DNA from: Alkalihalobacillus sp. BA299
GTDB lineage: Bacteria; Bacillota; Bacilli; Bacillales; Bacillaceae_F
Reading direction: 5' to 3'
Assembly: GCF_017745675.1 (NCBI RefSeq)
Contig: NZ_JAFLJM010000004.1
Coordinates: 273,521 to 337,520 of the forward strand
DNA: 64,000 nucleotides
The translations under genes and the position numbers were made by a program. The notes beneath the pieces are model-generated. The model was not told the DNA's origin and made no database searches. It saw only the letters and a program-made list of their open reading frames with translations. This document shows positions 38,093 to 49,735 of this stretch, piece after piece. Position 1 is the first letter of the stretch; the number at the start of each line of letters is the position of its first letter.

Positions 38093-38297
38093 ATTTTTCA
38101 AGGCGCTCATATTGAAGTTGGTCTGATACGATTTCCTCTAAAGCAACCCCTACTGGCTTATGAGAAACAGGTCTTGCTACTAACGGCCCACGGCTTAAAT
38201 CTTCTTTAATTTCACGTGCACGTTTTGATGATACAGTCACTAATGTATATTTCGAGTCTAACTTATCTAATAATGAATCAATTGATGGATAAAGCAT
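38091..38297 (-). CDS. rpoZ: DNA-directed RNA polymerase omega subunit
   Basis: The 68-residue omega protein ([38 protein letters not shown]) helps fold and assemble beta-prime. The ATG at 38297 lies one base after the gmk stop, and GGAGG sits inside the end of gmk; an in-frame codon three positions earlier is less likely. A terminator follows at once, so coaBC is probably transcribed partly on its own. Confidence 0.96.
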   Translation of the reverse strand: MLYPSIDSLLDKLDSKYTLVTVSSKRAREIKEDLSRGPLVARPVSHKPVGVALEEIVSDQLQYERLEK

Positions 38298-38298
38298 G

Positions 38299-38913
38299 CT
38301 ACTCAACCTCCACTAACTGTTTATATTTCTCGATTAATCGTTCACGCTTACAATGTTCAGCTGTTACAATCGCTTTAATTCGATCAACAGCTAATTGCAC
38401 TTCATCGTTTTCAACGACATAATCATATTTTTTCATCATATCAATCTCTTCTTTAGCAACGGTCATTCTTTTATTAATGACGTCAGCTGGTTCTGTGCCT
38501 CGGCCTTCAATACGTTTTCTTAATTCTGCTAAGCTCGGTGGCATTAAGAAGATAAATACACCTTCAGGTAAGCGTTCTTTCACTTTTAATGCACCTTGTA
38601 CTTCAATTTCTAAAATAATGTCATTACCTTCATTAATGGTCTTTTTCACATAATCAATCGGCGTACCATAATAATTCCCGACATATTCAGCCCATTCTAA
38701 AAGATCATCATTTTTTATCATATTTTCAAATTCTTCTCTTGATTTGAAGAAGTAATTGACACCATCTACCTCTCCTGCACGTGGAGCCCGAGTGGTTGCA
38801 GACACTGAATATTGTATGTCTGTGTTCTCTTGTCGAAGTGCTGAACAGACTGTTCCTTTTCCTACTCCTGCAGGGCCTGAAAGAACAATCAACAACCCTT
38901 TTTCCTTTTTCAT
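38299..38913 (-). CDS. gmk: Guanylate kinase
   Basis: Phosphorylates GMP to GDP. The P-loop GPAGVGKG (13-20), [17 protein letters not shown] (GMP site) and the lid region [13 protein letters not shown] are present. The length is 204 residues. It lies between remA and rpoZ as in B. subtilis. The ATG follows GGAGGTATTT. Confidence 0.98.
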   Translation of the reverse strand: MKKEKGLLIVLSGPAGVGKGTVCSALRQENTDIQYSVSATTRAPRAGEVDGVNYFFKSREEFENMIKNDDLLEWAEYVGNYYGTPIDYVKKTINEGNDIILEIEVQGALKVKERLPEGVFIFLMPPSLAELRKRIEGRGTEPADVINKRMTVAKEEIDMMKKYDYVVENDEVQLAVDRIKAIVTAEHCKRERLIEKYKQLVEVE

Positions 38914-39015
38914 AAATACCTCCGTTTAACTTGTCATACATTTTAACCTAGACAAGTTCTTAGTTAAAAAGTGTAAAGAAACCCGGCGGTTGCCGAGTAG
39001 TTTGTGTATGTATGT

Positions 39016-39276
39016 CTATGCGTCTTCTGCTTCATCCTTATTCGTTAGACGCTGTGCCACCGTTTCAGGCTGAACTGCACTTAAAATGACATGGTCACTA
39101 TCTGCAATGATGACAGCACGAGTACGTCTCCCATACGTTGCATCAATCAACATATTACGTTCTCTTGCTTCTTGAATAATTCGCTTAATTGGAGCAGACT
39201 CTGGACTTACAATTGAGATTATCCGATTTGCAGATACGATGTTACCAAAGCCTATATTAATTAACTTAATATTCAT
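39016..39276 (-). CDS. remA: Extracellular matrix regulator RemA (YlzA)
   Basis: The 86-residue DNA-binding activator controls biofilm matrix and osmoprotection genes in B. subtilis. The conserved sequence [32 protein letters not shown] and [13 protein letters not shown] is intact. RemA forms ring-shaped assemblies that bind clustered GA-rich sites. It precedes gmk by about 100 bases. Confidence 0.97.
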   Translation of the reverse strand: MNIKLINIGFGNIVSANRIISIVSPESAPIKRIIQEARERNMLIDATYGRRTRAVIIADSDHVILSAVQPETVAQRLTNKDEAEDA

Positions 39277-39339
39277 CTTTTCTCCCTCGCTTTTTGAGAG
39301 GAGTGATTAGGAGCACTTTAGCCATTTATGCTAGTGTCT

Positions 39340-39417
39340 TATGTAAAAAAGAAAAAACTCACTCTCATATTTTTCCCACTCTAAAATTACTATATACGAA
39401 GAGCGGGTGTTTTTCTA
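39340..39417 (-). terminator. Imperfect terminator between yloC and remA
   Basis: On the minus strand AAAACACCCGCTCT can pair with AGAGTGAGTTTT, followed by TTCTTTTTT. The stem has mismatches and a long loop, so termination is probably partial. Confidence 0.45.
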
Positions 39418-39422
39418 TAAAA

Positions 39423-40304
39423 TCATTCAATATTTTGCACTTGTTCTTTAATTTTTTCAATTTCACTCTTTAATTCTACCACTTGACGACTAATATGTAT
39501 GTCATTTGCTTTTGAACCAATCGTATTTACTTCACGGTTCATTTCCTGTATGAGAAAATCAAGCTTTCTGCCAACAACGCCACCATCTTCAATTATTTTT
39601 ATAAATTGAACCGTATGGGAATCGAGTCGTATTAACTCTTCATCTACATTCGTTTTATCGGCAAAGAAAGCCACTTCATTTAGTAATCTGCTTTCATCAT
39701 ACTCCACTTGCCCTTGCAAAAATTCTTCAACACGCTTTTGCAACTTTGAGCGATAATGATCAGCCACTTTTGGAGCATACTGCCGCAACTCATAGACTAA
39801 CTGTTTAACAAATTCAACTCTCGTTTTTAAATCAGCATATAATGTACGTCCTTCACGCTGTCTCATCTCCACTAACTTCAATGCAGCCTCTTTTGTAGCC
39901 TTGGTCAGCAAAGAGAAAAGCCCTTCGTCCGTTTGTTCTTGCTCGTGAACACTGACTATCTTATCATGAAGAAGAAGTCCGTCTACTGTCGGTTCTGTAG
40001 TGAAATTTGCTTGCTTTTTCATTTCATTTGCAATGTGAATGTATTCATTAAATAAATCCCAATCTACGTCAAGTCGCTTTTTAACAAGACCTTCTCCGTC
40101 AATGTTGATAAAAACATCGACCTTCCCACGATTCACTTGGCTTTGAACAGCTTTCTTTAATTGTTCTTCAATTGGTAAAAGCTGTCTAGGCATTCGTACC
40201 ATTACTTCAAAAAAACGATGATTATAGGAACGCATTTCAACTGAAACCTTAAAGCGTCCATTGTCTAAGACCGCTTGCCCGTATCCTGTCATACTTGTAA
40301 TCAT
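39423..40304 (-). CDS. yloC: YicC-family endoribonuclease YloC
   Basis: The 293-residue protein begins MITSMTGYGQAV and continues EMRSYNHRFFEV, the YicC/YloC signature. The C-terminal domain ends in the conserved EMNREVNTIGSKAND and VELKSEIEKIKEQVQNIE. Members were described as RNases affecting small-RNA and mRNA decay. It is soluble and helical in the middle. Confidence 0.94.
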   Translation of the reverse strand: MITSMTGYGQAVLDNGRFKVSVEMRSYNHRFFEVMVRMPRQLLPIEEQLKKAVQSQVNRGKVDVFINIDGEGLVKKRLDVDWDLFNEYIHIANEMKKQANFTTEPTVDGLLLHDKIVSVHEQEQTDEGLFSLLTKATKEAALKLVEMRQREGRTLYADLKTRVEFVKQLVYELRQYAPKVADHYRSKLQKRVEEFLQGQVEYDESRLLNEVAFFADKTNVDEELIRLDSHTVQFIKIIEDGGVVGRKLDFLIQEMNREVNTIGSKANDIHISRQVVELKSEIEKIKEQVQNIE

Positions 40305-40369
40305 CTTATCACATCCACTTTTTCTATTCTATCTAATTTTAACACCTTCAATGTCAAAAAGAAAAGAAA

Positions 40370-40405
40370 GGCCATTAAAGGTTTGTAAAGTCACCTTTAA
40401 CAGCC
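40370..40405 (-). terminator. Terminator after the P-type ATPase gene
   Basis: TTAAAGGT and ACCTTTAA, extended by GGC and GCC, form the stem. The minus strand continues TTTCTTTTCTTTTTG. Confidence 0.85.
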
Positions 40406-40440
40406 TAACGAAACTTTATTAAAATAGCAAGTCTAAAAGC

Positions 40441-43146
40441 TTATCGCTTACCAAATAACTGCCCAGCTCCTAATACGACTGTTGGTATTGCCGCCAAACC
40501 AAGGATCAGTAGCCAATCTCGAACGTCCATGAACGTCGTGTGGAAAACCGTTTGTAACGGTGGATAATAAATTACGACAAGCATTAGCAATATAGATGAA
40601 ATAACCGCAACAACAAGATACATATTTTCAAAAGGATTACGATGATATACAGAATATTCACTACGACAATCAAAAACATGGATGAGCTGTGCCATAACTA
40701 ATGTAACAAATGCTACGGTTTGTGCTTTCGTTAAATCATCTGGGTTTGCATTTAACATTATCATAAATGCAACGAGTGTTACGATTCCAATCATAAACCC
40801 TCGTGTTACAATTTTCCAAGCGAGACCACGAGCAAATACACCTTCATTAGGACTTCGCGGTGGTCGCTTCATCACGTCGCCCTCTGGTTTATCCATCCCA
40901 AGTGCCATTGCAGGTAACCCATCTGTTACGAGGTTAATCCACAAAATTTGAATGGCGACGAGTGGTAAAGGTAATCCCAAAATCATAGCAAATAACATGA
41001 CTAAAATTTCCCCAACGTTAGAAGCGAGCATATAACGAATAAATTTTCGAATGTTTTCATATATATTACGTCCTTCTTTAATAGCGGCTTTAATCGTGGC
41101 AAAATTGTCATCACTTAAAATCAAAGATGAGGCTTCCTTTGCAACATCTGTACCTGTAATTCCCATCGCTATTCCGATATTTGCTGCCTTTATGGCTGGA
41201 GCATCATTGACACCATCACCTGTCATCGCAACGATATGACCTCGTGCTTGTAAGGCTTTAACAATTTTCAATTTATGTTCAGGAGATACGCGGGCAAAAA
41301 CATATACATCATCTACAATCTCTTCTAACTGCTCAACGCTGATTCTTGAAAGCGTTTGTCCTTCTAGTACCTTCCCACTTTCAGGTAAAATATCAAGTTG
41401 CGTTGCAATGGCCCTCGCTGTAATTGAATGATCACCTGTAATCATAATTGTTTTTATCCCAGCTTCGCGACATTCACGAATCGAAGCTTTCACTTCTGGT
41501 CGCGGTGGGTCTATCATTCCTTCAAGACCGATAAAGGTTAGGTCTTTTTCTACATCTAAAGGATAATCTACTTTATCTTGAATTGTAAGCGGACGATAAG
41601 CGATAGCAATCGTCCGAAGCGCTCGACTAGCGAGCGTTGTAATCGCATCTTCAACTAATGTACGATTCCTATTTGTCATCGCTTCTTCACGTGAATTAAA
41701 AAATATTTTATTACTATTCGCTAAGACAACATCTGGTGCTCCTTTTGTTACAGCGAATCTTTTTCCATTTTTATCCTGAACAATAACGGTCATCATTTTT
41801 CGTGTTGATTCAAATGGAAATTCTTTTATAATCGTAAACTGCTTTTGAAGTGCATCTGCAGATATCCCCGCCTTCATCGCTGCTACAACAAGTGCCCCTT
41901 CTGTCGGATCACCGTCTAATACATATTCTGTTTTTTTCTTTTTTAATAGGCCTTCTTTTACTGTTTTTTCATTTACCTTCGCATGATTGCATAAGTAGCC
42001 AAATGCGAGCATTTGTTGGAGTGCTCGTTCTTTGTGGATATTTACTTTTTCTCCATTTGTTAAAAATTCACCCACTGGTTCATAACCTGATCCTGTTACA
42101 TTCCATGTTTTCCCACCAATCCAAAGGTGGGTCACGGTCATTTTATTTTGTGTTAATGTTCCTGTTTTATCTGAACAAATAACAGAAGCACAACCTAATG
42201 TTTCGACTGCAGGTAGTTTACGAACAATTGCTTTTCGTTTAATCATTCGTTGTACACCAAGTGCTAATGCAACTGTTACAATAGCAGGCAGCCCTTCAGG
42301 AATAGCTGCAACCGCTAACGAAACACCAGCTAGGAACATTGTATACACATCATGACCTTGATAAACCCCAACAAGAACAACAAGAGCCGTTAGGAGTAAA
42401 GCAACACCAATTAGTATTTTTCCTAACTGTTCAAGTTTTCTTTGTAAAGGTGTAATTAATGTTTCGGTCGACTGAAGCAAATGGGCAATTTTACCCATTT
42501 CTGTTTTCATGCCAATTGCAACGATGACACCGACCCCATTTCCCTGAGTAACGAGCGTACCCATAAACGCCATATTCGATTGATCACCCAGTTCAAGGTC
42601 TTCACCTTGCAAAACTTTCTCACTTTTTTGAACAGGTACCGATTCCCCTGTAAGTGATGATTCTTCAATTTGTAGACCATTTGCTTGTAGCAAACGCATA
42701 TCAGCGCCAATCCGGTCACCGCTTGTAATCTTAACAATATCACCTACAACAGCCATACTTGATGGAATTTTCGTCCACTCACCATCTCGAAGTACGACTA
42801 ATTGCGGAGCAGATAACTCTTTCAAGGCTGTCAAAGACTTTTCTGCTTTTCGTTCCTGAACAAACCCCAATACACCATTTAAAAGGATAATTACCATAAT
42901 TGTTATGGCATCGATGTATTCTCCTAAAAGACCCGAAATGAGAGTCGCAGCGAGTAAAACAAGCACCATAAAATCTTTAAACTGACCTAAAAAAACTAAA
43001 AGTGCTGATGGTTTTTCACCTTCATCTAGTTTGTTTTCTCCATATTGCTTTAATCGTTTTTGTGCCTCCTTAATAGATAAACCAGTTGCTCCGTTAGTTC
43101 CTGTTGATTTTTCAACTTCATTTACCTCCATCTCATACCATTTCAT
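40441..43146 (-). CDS. yloB: P-type calcium-transporting ATPase (YloB-like)
   Basis: An IIA-type P-ATPase, probably exporting Ca2+; in B. subtilis YloB is linked to spore heat resistance. The phosphorylation motif [13 protein letters not shown], the TGES loop in [24 protein letters not shown] and the transmembrane Ca-binding motif AAIPEGLPA are present. About ten membrane segments are spread over 901 residues. The start MKWYEM at 43146 is chosen over an upstream in-frame codon because it has GGGGTG before it. It is divergent from rqcH, with a family C repeat between them. Confidence 0.94.
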   Translation of the reverse strand: MKWYEMEVNEVEKSTGTNGATGLSIKEAQKRLKQYGENKLDEGEKPSALLVFLGQFKDFMVLVLLAATLISGLLGEYIDAITIMVIILLNGVLGFVQERKAEKSLTALKELSAPQLVVLRDGEWTKIPSSMAVVGDIVKITSGDRIGADMRLLQANGLQIEESSLTGESVPVQKSEKVLQGEDLELGDQSNMAFMGTLVTQGNGVGVIVAIGMKTEMGKIAHLLQSTETLITPLQRKLEQLGKILIGVALLLTALVVLVGVYQGHDVYTMFLAGVSLAVAAIPEGLPAIVTVALALGVQRMIKRKAIVRKLPAVETLGCASVICSDKTGTLTQNKMTVTHLWIGGKTWNVTGSGYEPVGEFLTNGEKVNIHKERALQQMLAFGYLCNHAKVNEKTVKEGLLKKKKTEYVLDGDPTEGALVVAAMKAGISADALQKQFTIIKEFPFESTRKMMTVIVQDKNGKRFAVTKGAPDVVLANSNKIFFNSREEAMTNRNRTLVEDAITTLASRALRTIAIAYRPLTIQDKVDYPLDVEKDLTFIGLEGMIDPPRPEVKASIRECREAGIKTIMITGDHSITARAIATQLDILPESGKVLEGQTLSRISVEQLEEIVDDVYVFARVSPEHKLKIVKALQARGHIVAMTGDGVNDAPAIKAANIGIAMGITGTDVAKEASSLILSDDNFATIKAAIKEGRNIYENIRKFIRYMLASNVGEILVMLFAMILGLPLPLVAIQILWINLVTDGLPAMALGMDKPEGDVMKRPPRSPNEGVFARGLAWKIVTRGFMIGIVTLVAFMIMLNANPDDLTKAQTVAFVTLVMAQLIHVFDCRSEYSVYHRNPFENMYLVVAVISSILLMLVVIYYPPLQTVFHTTFMDVRDWLLILGLAAIPTVVLGAGQLFGKR

Positions 43147-43257
43147 GACGACACCCCACATCTTGTACACTTTATACAAGCATCTTATTCAGGCACGTCC
43201 TAAAAAATGCTATACTGATGATGGGAATGAATGAGAAATTTAAATTTTTGAGAGGAT

Positions 43258-43399
43258 GTTTAAAAAGTCTGGGAAAAATCTCTGTCGAATTTTCTTCGTT
43301 GGTTTGCTACTGCGTTTATTACGTATTTAAAGAATACGCTTCTGTACTCGCAACTGCACGCCTCGAACTTCTCGGACCTTTTTGTCTTCCTTTTTAAAC
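43258..43399. repeat. Family C repeat, copy 2
   Basis: GTTTAAAAAG (43258-43267) and CTTTTTAAAC (43390-43399) are perfect inverted ends. The centre has CGTATT and AATACG arms. Compared with copy 1 at 8055, the fourth base of the end differs, and its partner has changed to keep pairing. It lies 38 bases before the rqcH start, between divergent genes. Confidence 0.85.
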
Positions 43400-43436
43400 A
43401 CTTATTAAAAGATCGATTTAGGAAGTTGGTGAACAT

Positions 43437-45146
43437 ATGTCATTTGATGGACTAATGACAAGAGCAATAACAAATGAATTACAAGAAAAACTAGAAACGG
43501 GTAGAATTTCTCGTGTCTATCAACCTTATAAAACGGAATTATTATTAACTATTCGTGCTAAAGGAAATAATCATTCATTACTCATTTCTGCAAACCCTTC
43601 ATTTGCGAGAATACATTTAACAACTGAAAAATATGAAAACCCGCAAGAACCACCGATGTTTTGCATGCTTCTTCGCAAACATTTAGAAGGAAGTTTTATT
43701 GAAAAAATAAAACAGATCGAAATGGAACGGATTATTACAATCGATATTAAGGGAAAGGATGAACTAGGAGACACAACTTATAAAACATTAATTATCGAAA
43801 TCATGGGTCGCCATAGTAATATTACACTCATCGATAAAGACAGCAAAAAAATTATCGATAGCATCAAACATATCTCACCATCGCAAAGTAGTGTACGAAC
43901 GGTAATACCAGGTCATCAATACGAGTTTCCACCTGCACAAGGAAAAACTGACCCTTTTTCAGTAGACGAAGAAAGTTTCCTGCGAAAGCTCGACTTTAAT
44001 CAAGGAAAATTAGATAAACAAATTCTTGAAAAGTTTGCTGGAATTTCGCCACAAGTTACTAAAGAAATTGTTCATCGCGCCAAGCTATCACAACAGAAAG
44101 CAATTGCTGCAGCATTCTTTGAGGTGATCGAACCATTAAAAGAAAAGAAATATGAACCACAAATGATTGTTGGAGATAATAAAGTAGCATTTTCACTTTT
44201 TCCACTCACATATCTTCAAGGGGATGTACGGTATTTTTCATCGATAAGTGAACTACTAGACCGCTTCTTCTATGGAAAAGGTGAGCGCGACCGAGTCAAA
44301 CAGCAAGCACATGATTTAGAACGGTTCTTACGAAATGAACTTCAAAAAAATGAAAAGAAAATTATAAAACTCGAAAATACATTAGTTGATGCTGAAAAAG
44401 CACAAAAACATCAACGCTTTGGGGAATTATTAACCGCTAATCTTCACCAAGTCAAACGGGGGGATACAGCTGTTGAAGTGATCGATTATTATGATGAGAA
44501 CGGCGGTACAGTTACCATTCCATTAGATCCGCAAAAAACACCATCAGATAACGCACAAAACTACTTCCGCAAGTATAACAAAGCGAAAAACTCGGTTGCT
44601 GTTGTAGAGGAACAAATCATAAAAGCACAGCAAGAAATTCAATATTTTGATCAATTAATTCAACAAATGGAATCAGCGTCACCGAAAGATGTTGAGGAAA
44701 TTCGTGAAGAGCTGATTGAAGAAGGCTATGTAAGACGTCGGCAAAAAGACGGGAAGAAAAAGAAGAAGCCTGTGAAACCACAAATTGAAGCTTACATTTC
44801 ATCGACCGGAGTTGAATTCTTTGTCGGTAAAAACAATAAACAAAATGAATATTTAACGAATCGCTTTGCTCGCCAAGACGAAATATGGCTCCATACAAAA
44901 GACATTCCAGGATCTCATGTCGTCATCCGTCACACAAAACCTGATGAGACGACATTAACTGAGGCTGCAACAGTTGCTGCTTTTTATAGTAAGGCAAGAC
45001 AATCGAGCAGGGTACCTGTTGATTATACAAAAATAAGATATGTTAAAAAGCCAAATGGCTCAAAGCCAGGATTTGTTATTTATGACAATCAAACGACATT
45101 GTATGTTACCCCTGATGAGGATTTAGTCTTAAAATTGAGGAAATAA
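43437..45146 (+). CDS. rqcH: Ribosome quality control protein RqcH (NFACT family, formerly FbpA)
   Basis: Binds stalled 50S-peptidyl-tRNA complexes and adds C-terminal alanine tails that mark peptides for degradation. The NFACT-N domain (1-~240, FDGLMTRAITNEL, SANPSFARIHLT) is followed by a helix-hairpin-helix and coiled coil (about 280-420). The NFACT-R domain has DEIWLHTKDIPGSHVVIR. The 569 residues are complete. Older annotations call it fibronectin-binding. A family A repeat begins at the base after its stop codon. Confidence 0.95.
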   Translation: MSFDGLMTRAITNELQEKLETGRISRVYQPYKTELLLTIRAKGNNHSLLISANPSFARIHLTTEKYENPQEPPMFCMLLRKHLEGSFIEKIKQIEMERIITIDIKGKDELGDTTYKTLIIEIMGRHSNITLIDKDSKKIIDSIKHISPSQSSVRTVIPGHQYEFPPAQGKTDPFSVDEESFLRKLDFNQGKLDKQILEKFAGISPQVTKEIVHRAKLSQQKAIAAAFFEVIEPLKEKKYEPQMIVGDNKVAFSLFPLTYLQGDVRYFSSISELLDRFFYGKGERDRVKQQAHDLERFLRNELQKNEKKIIKLENTLVDAEKAQKHQRFGELLTANLHQVKRGDTAVEVIDYYDENGGTVTIPLDPQKTPSDNAQNYFRKYNKAKNSVAVVEEQIIKAQQEIQYFDQLIQQMESASPKDVEEIREELIEEGYVRRRQKDGKKKKKPVKPQIEAYISSTGVEFFVGKNNKQNEYLTNRFARQDEIWLHTKDIPGSHVVIRHTKPDETTLTEAATVAAFYSKARQSSRVPVDYTKIRYVKKPNGSKPGFVIYDNQTTLYVTPDEDLVLKLRK

Positions 45147-45270
45147 GAAAAGCGGAAGGTGTCTGCTTATCGGCGACAAGCGCTGGAGGTCCAGCAATTA
45201 GTGTCCTGACTTTTGGACACGTTTGATGGACCGAAGCGACCTCGAGCCGATGACACCTGCAGCTAGACAT
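45147..45270. repeat. Family A hairpin repeat, copy A1
   Basis: Starts GAAAAGCGGAAGGTGTC and ends GACACCTGCAGCTAGACAT. GGTGTC pairs with GACACC, ATCGGC with GCCGAT, and GGTCCA with TGGACC. The apex hairpin is GTGTCC...GGACAC. It directly follows the rqcH stop codon and is joined to B2. Confidence 0.88.
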
Positions 45271-45271
45271 T

Positions 45272-45419
45272 GAAAAGAGGCAGCGCCCGTTCAGCGGCGT
45301 ATGGACTGGAGCCCTCCGTATGAGATAAAGGCAACACAGAGAGCGTAAGCGATCTGATGTTAACTTATCGTAAGGAGGAGAGCGAAGTCCACTAGACGCT
45401 GGGCGCTGAAGCTAGACAT
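45272..45419. repeat. Family B hairpin repeat, copy B2
   Basis: Begins GAAAAGAGGCAGCGCCC and ends GGGCGCTGAAGCTAGACAT. CAGCGCCC pairs with GGGCGCTG, GGACT with AGTCC, and CCTCCGTATGAGATAAAG imperfectly with CTTATCGTAAGGAGG. It shares the GAAAAG start and GCTAGACAT end with family A. Confidence 0.9.
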
Positions 45420-45448
45420 CCTCGAAAATTATGCTTTCTTATTCTTTA

Positions 45449-45491
45449 AGAAAAAAACTTCGTTTAAATTAAACTTAGACGAAGTTTTTTT
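45449..45491. terminator. Bidirectional terminator between rqcH and the methyltransferase gene
   Basis: AAAAAAACTTCGTtTAA pairs with TTAgACGAAGTTTTTTT. T-runs on both strands suit the two convergent genes. Confidence 0.85.
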
Positions 45492-45522
45492 CTGTCTAAA
45501 TAATTCCCAGGCAATAAATAAA

Positions 45523-46179
45523 TCAAAGCTTACAAATAGTGATTAAAGCCAAACCACCCACAACTGGAAAATGTTCCACTTGTTTCGCTCCACATCCTAA
45601 TAAAAAGGTAGATAATTCTTCTGAATTGTAACGATGCCTTAACGTAGAAATATTCGACCACTTCAGCAATGTCGTTTCCTCAAATTGAGTAATATTGTTC
45701 TGTTGACAGTAATCGGCTGCTGCTTGTTGATTCATATGTTCGGATGGATTTAACATCGCAATCATCCCACCGTCTTTAACAACTCGAAGTATTTCTTTCA
45801 TTCCTTTTTCAGGTTCTGGCAAAAGAAAAAGGACACACGTCGAAAGAGCTAAATCGAATTCATTTTGAGCATAAGGCAAGTTATAAGCATCTCCGACTTG
45901 AAAGGATGATTGATCACTTTTCCCTTTTTCAGCAAAAAGTTCAGTAGCTGCTTGAACCATTCCTTCAGACAAATCGATACCTACGACTTGACGAGCTTCG
46001 TCTACACCTCTAAGTAGTAAGCGACCCGTTCCACATCCAACATCTAGTACTCTTTTCCCAGTCCAGCTTCCAGTTACTCGCTTGATTTGATGGTGGACAT
46101 CACTTAACCAGCTTGTACACGCCATCGCATCAAAAAATGGAACTAGTGGATCAAATTCTTCCCCATTCATTTTTCTCAT
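45523..46179 (-). CDS. Class I SAM-dependent methyltransferase, substrate unknown
   Basis: The 218-residue protein has motif I VLDVGCGTGRLL (44-55), the acidic residue of motif II in GIDLSEGM, and LPYAQNEFDLALSTCVL followed by EILRVVKDGGMIAMLNPSE. This is the UbiE/Methyltransf_11 type acting on small molecules; the substrate cannot be told. A start at 46179 follows GAGGTGGG. It has no counterpart at this place in B. subtilis. Composite repeats flank it on both sides, and a four-unit array lies in its upstream region, so it may be an acquired gene. Confidence 0.88.
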   Translation of the reverse strand: MRKMNGEEFDPLVPFFDAMACTSWLSDVHHQIKRVTGSWTGKRVLDVGCGTGRLLLRGVDEARQVVGIDLSEGMVQAATELFAEKGKSDQSSFQVGDAYNLPYAQNEFDLALSTCVLFLLPEPEKGMKEILRVVKDGGMIAMLNPSEHMNQQAAADYCQQNNITQFEETTLLKWSNISTLRHRYNSEELSTFLLGCGAKQVEHFPVVGGLALITICKL

Positions 46180-46214
46180 CTGATTCCCACCTCATGTTTT
46201 CATTAGATTTAGAA

Positions 46215-46298
46215 TATATCGGTTGTAAGTCAAGATATATCGAGTCTAATTCCAATTATATCGCGTTTTAATCAAAATATATCATTCCAACTCATCGG
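46215..46298. repeat. Four-unit direct repeat with exact 21-bp period
   Basis: TATATC occurs at 46215, 46236, 46257 and 46278, each exactly 21 bases apart. The first three units share TATATCGnGTnTAAnTCAAnA; the fourth is degenerate. The array lies 36 to 119 bases upstream of the methyltransferase start. Two helical turns per unit would place bound proteins on one DNA face. Confidence 0.8.
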
Positions 46299-46319
46299 TA
46301 GTCCCAGCCAATGATACAA

Positions 46320-46469
46320 GAAAAGTGCAAGCGCCCGTTCAGCGGCGTATGGACTGGAGCCCCACCGTATGAGATAAAGGAAACACGGCGAGATTCATCG
46401 AGCCGATGTTGACTTATCGTAAGGAGGGGGAGCGAAGTCCACTAGACGCTGGGCGCTGTAGCTAGACAT
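46320..46469. repeat. Family B hairpin repeat, copy B3
   Basis: Begins GAAAAGTGCAAGCGCCC and ends GGGCGCTGTAGCTAGACAT. It has the same outer pairing as B2, with CCACC in place of CCTCC in the inner left arm. It is joined to A2 with one base between. Confidence 0.9.
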
Positions 46470-46470
46470 T

Positions 46471-46594
46471 GAAAAGCGGAAGGTGTCTGCTTATCGGCGA
46501 CAAGCGCTGGAGGGCCAGCAATTAGTGTCTTGATTTTTAGACACATTTGATGGACCGAAGCGACCTCGAGCCGATGACACCTGCAGCTAGACAT
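46471..46594. repeat. Family A hairpin repeat, copy A2
   Basis: Nearly identical to A1. The apex hairpin is GTGTCT...AGACAC, whereas A1 has GTGTCC...GGACAC, a compensatory pair change. The element is followed by the same roughly 28-bp tail (CCTCGAAA..TTATGCTTTC) as the A1-B2 unit. Confidence 0.88.
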
Positions 46595-46621
46595 CCTCGA
46601 AATTTATGCTTTCTTATTCTT

Positions 46622-46658
46622 AAATAAAAAGACCGACACCGAGTCGGCCTTTTTATTT
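46622..46658 (-). terminator. Terminator at the end of the pyr operon
   Basis: AAATAAAAAGaCCGAC and GTCGGcCTTTTTATTT pair around ACCGA. It lies directly after the pyrE stop and ends the pyrimidine operon. Confidence 0.9.
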
Positions 46659-46660
46659 TA

Positions 46661-47289
46661 TTAGGCGTTCATCCAATCTGTTGATGATGGATTTTCACGC
46701 CATTGTTTAAGTTTTTCTAGTTCGTCTTTATTGATATCATTTCTCTCGAGTGATACTTGAAGAAGCGTTTCGTAGTCAGTGAGTACTTGAAATGGTAATT
46801 CTGCTTTTTCGAGCTGAGTAATACCTTTTTCAAGCCCATATGTAAATATTGCAACGACCCCGATAACAATTCCACCAGCTTCGCGAACAGCTTCAGCAGC
46901 TGTAATAACACTGCCTCCAGTTGAAATAAGATCTTCTACAATTACCACTTTATCGCCAGCTTCAATTCTTCCTTCGATTTGATTTCCTTTCCCGTGACCT
47001 TTCGCTTTGCTACGGATGTAGGCCATTGGTTTTTCCATTAAATCACTTACCCAAGCCGCATGAGGAATACCAGCTGTTGCTGTTCCTGCAATCACATTGA
47101 CATCAGCATAATTTTTTTCAATCAATTGTTTTAACCCGTTCGCAATGTCCTTACGAATGATAGGGTAAGAAAGTGTTAAACGATTATCACAATAAATGGG
47201 AGACTTCATCCCAGAACTCCACGTAAATGGATCATTCGGGCGTAAATATACAGCGTTAATGTCTAATAGGTGTGATGCAATTTGTTCTC

Positions 47290-47293
<4 letters not shown>
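46661..47293 (-). CDS. pyrE: Orotate phosphoribosyltransferase
   Basis: Makes OMP from orotate and PRPP. The PRPP-binding motif [14 protein letters not shown] is clear, with [17 protein letters not shown] as the flexible loop. The length is 210 residues. The ATG at 47293 overlaps the pyrF stop (ATGA), and GGGAGG precedes it. It is the last gene of the pyr operon. Confidence 0.98.
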
Positions 47294-49687
<2,394 letters not shown>

Positions 49688-49735
49688 AAGCGCATCCCCC
49701 TTTTTTAAAAAGTTAAGAAAGTATAAAATTCAAAG

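Noticed and set aside
46215..46298. CRISPR array
   Set aside because: The repeats are too short and variable, there are only four units, spacers are about 15 bases, and no cas genes are present.
45147..46594. Insertion sequence or transposase remnant
   Set aside because: Neither the repeats nor the gene between them encodes a transposase, and no IS-type ends or target duplications are obvious.
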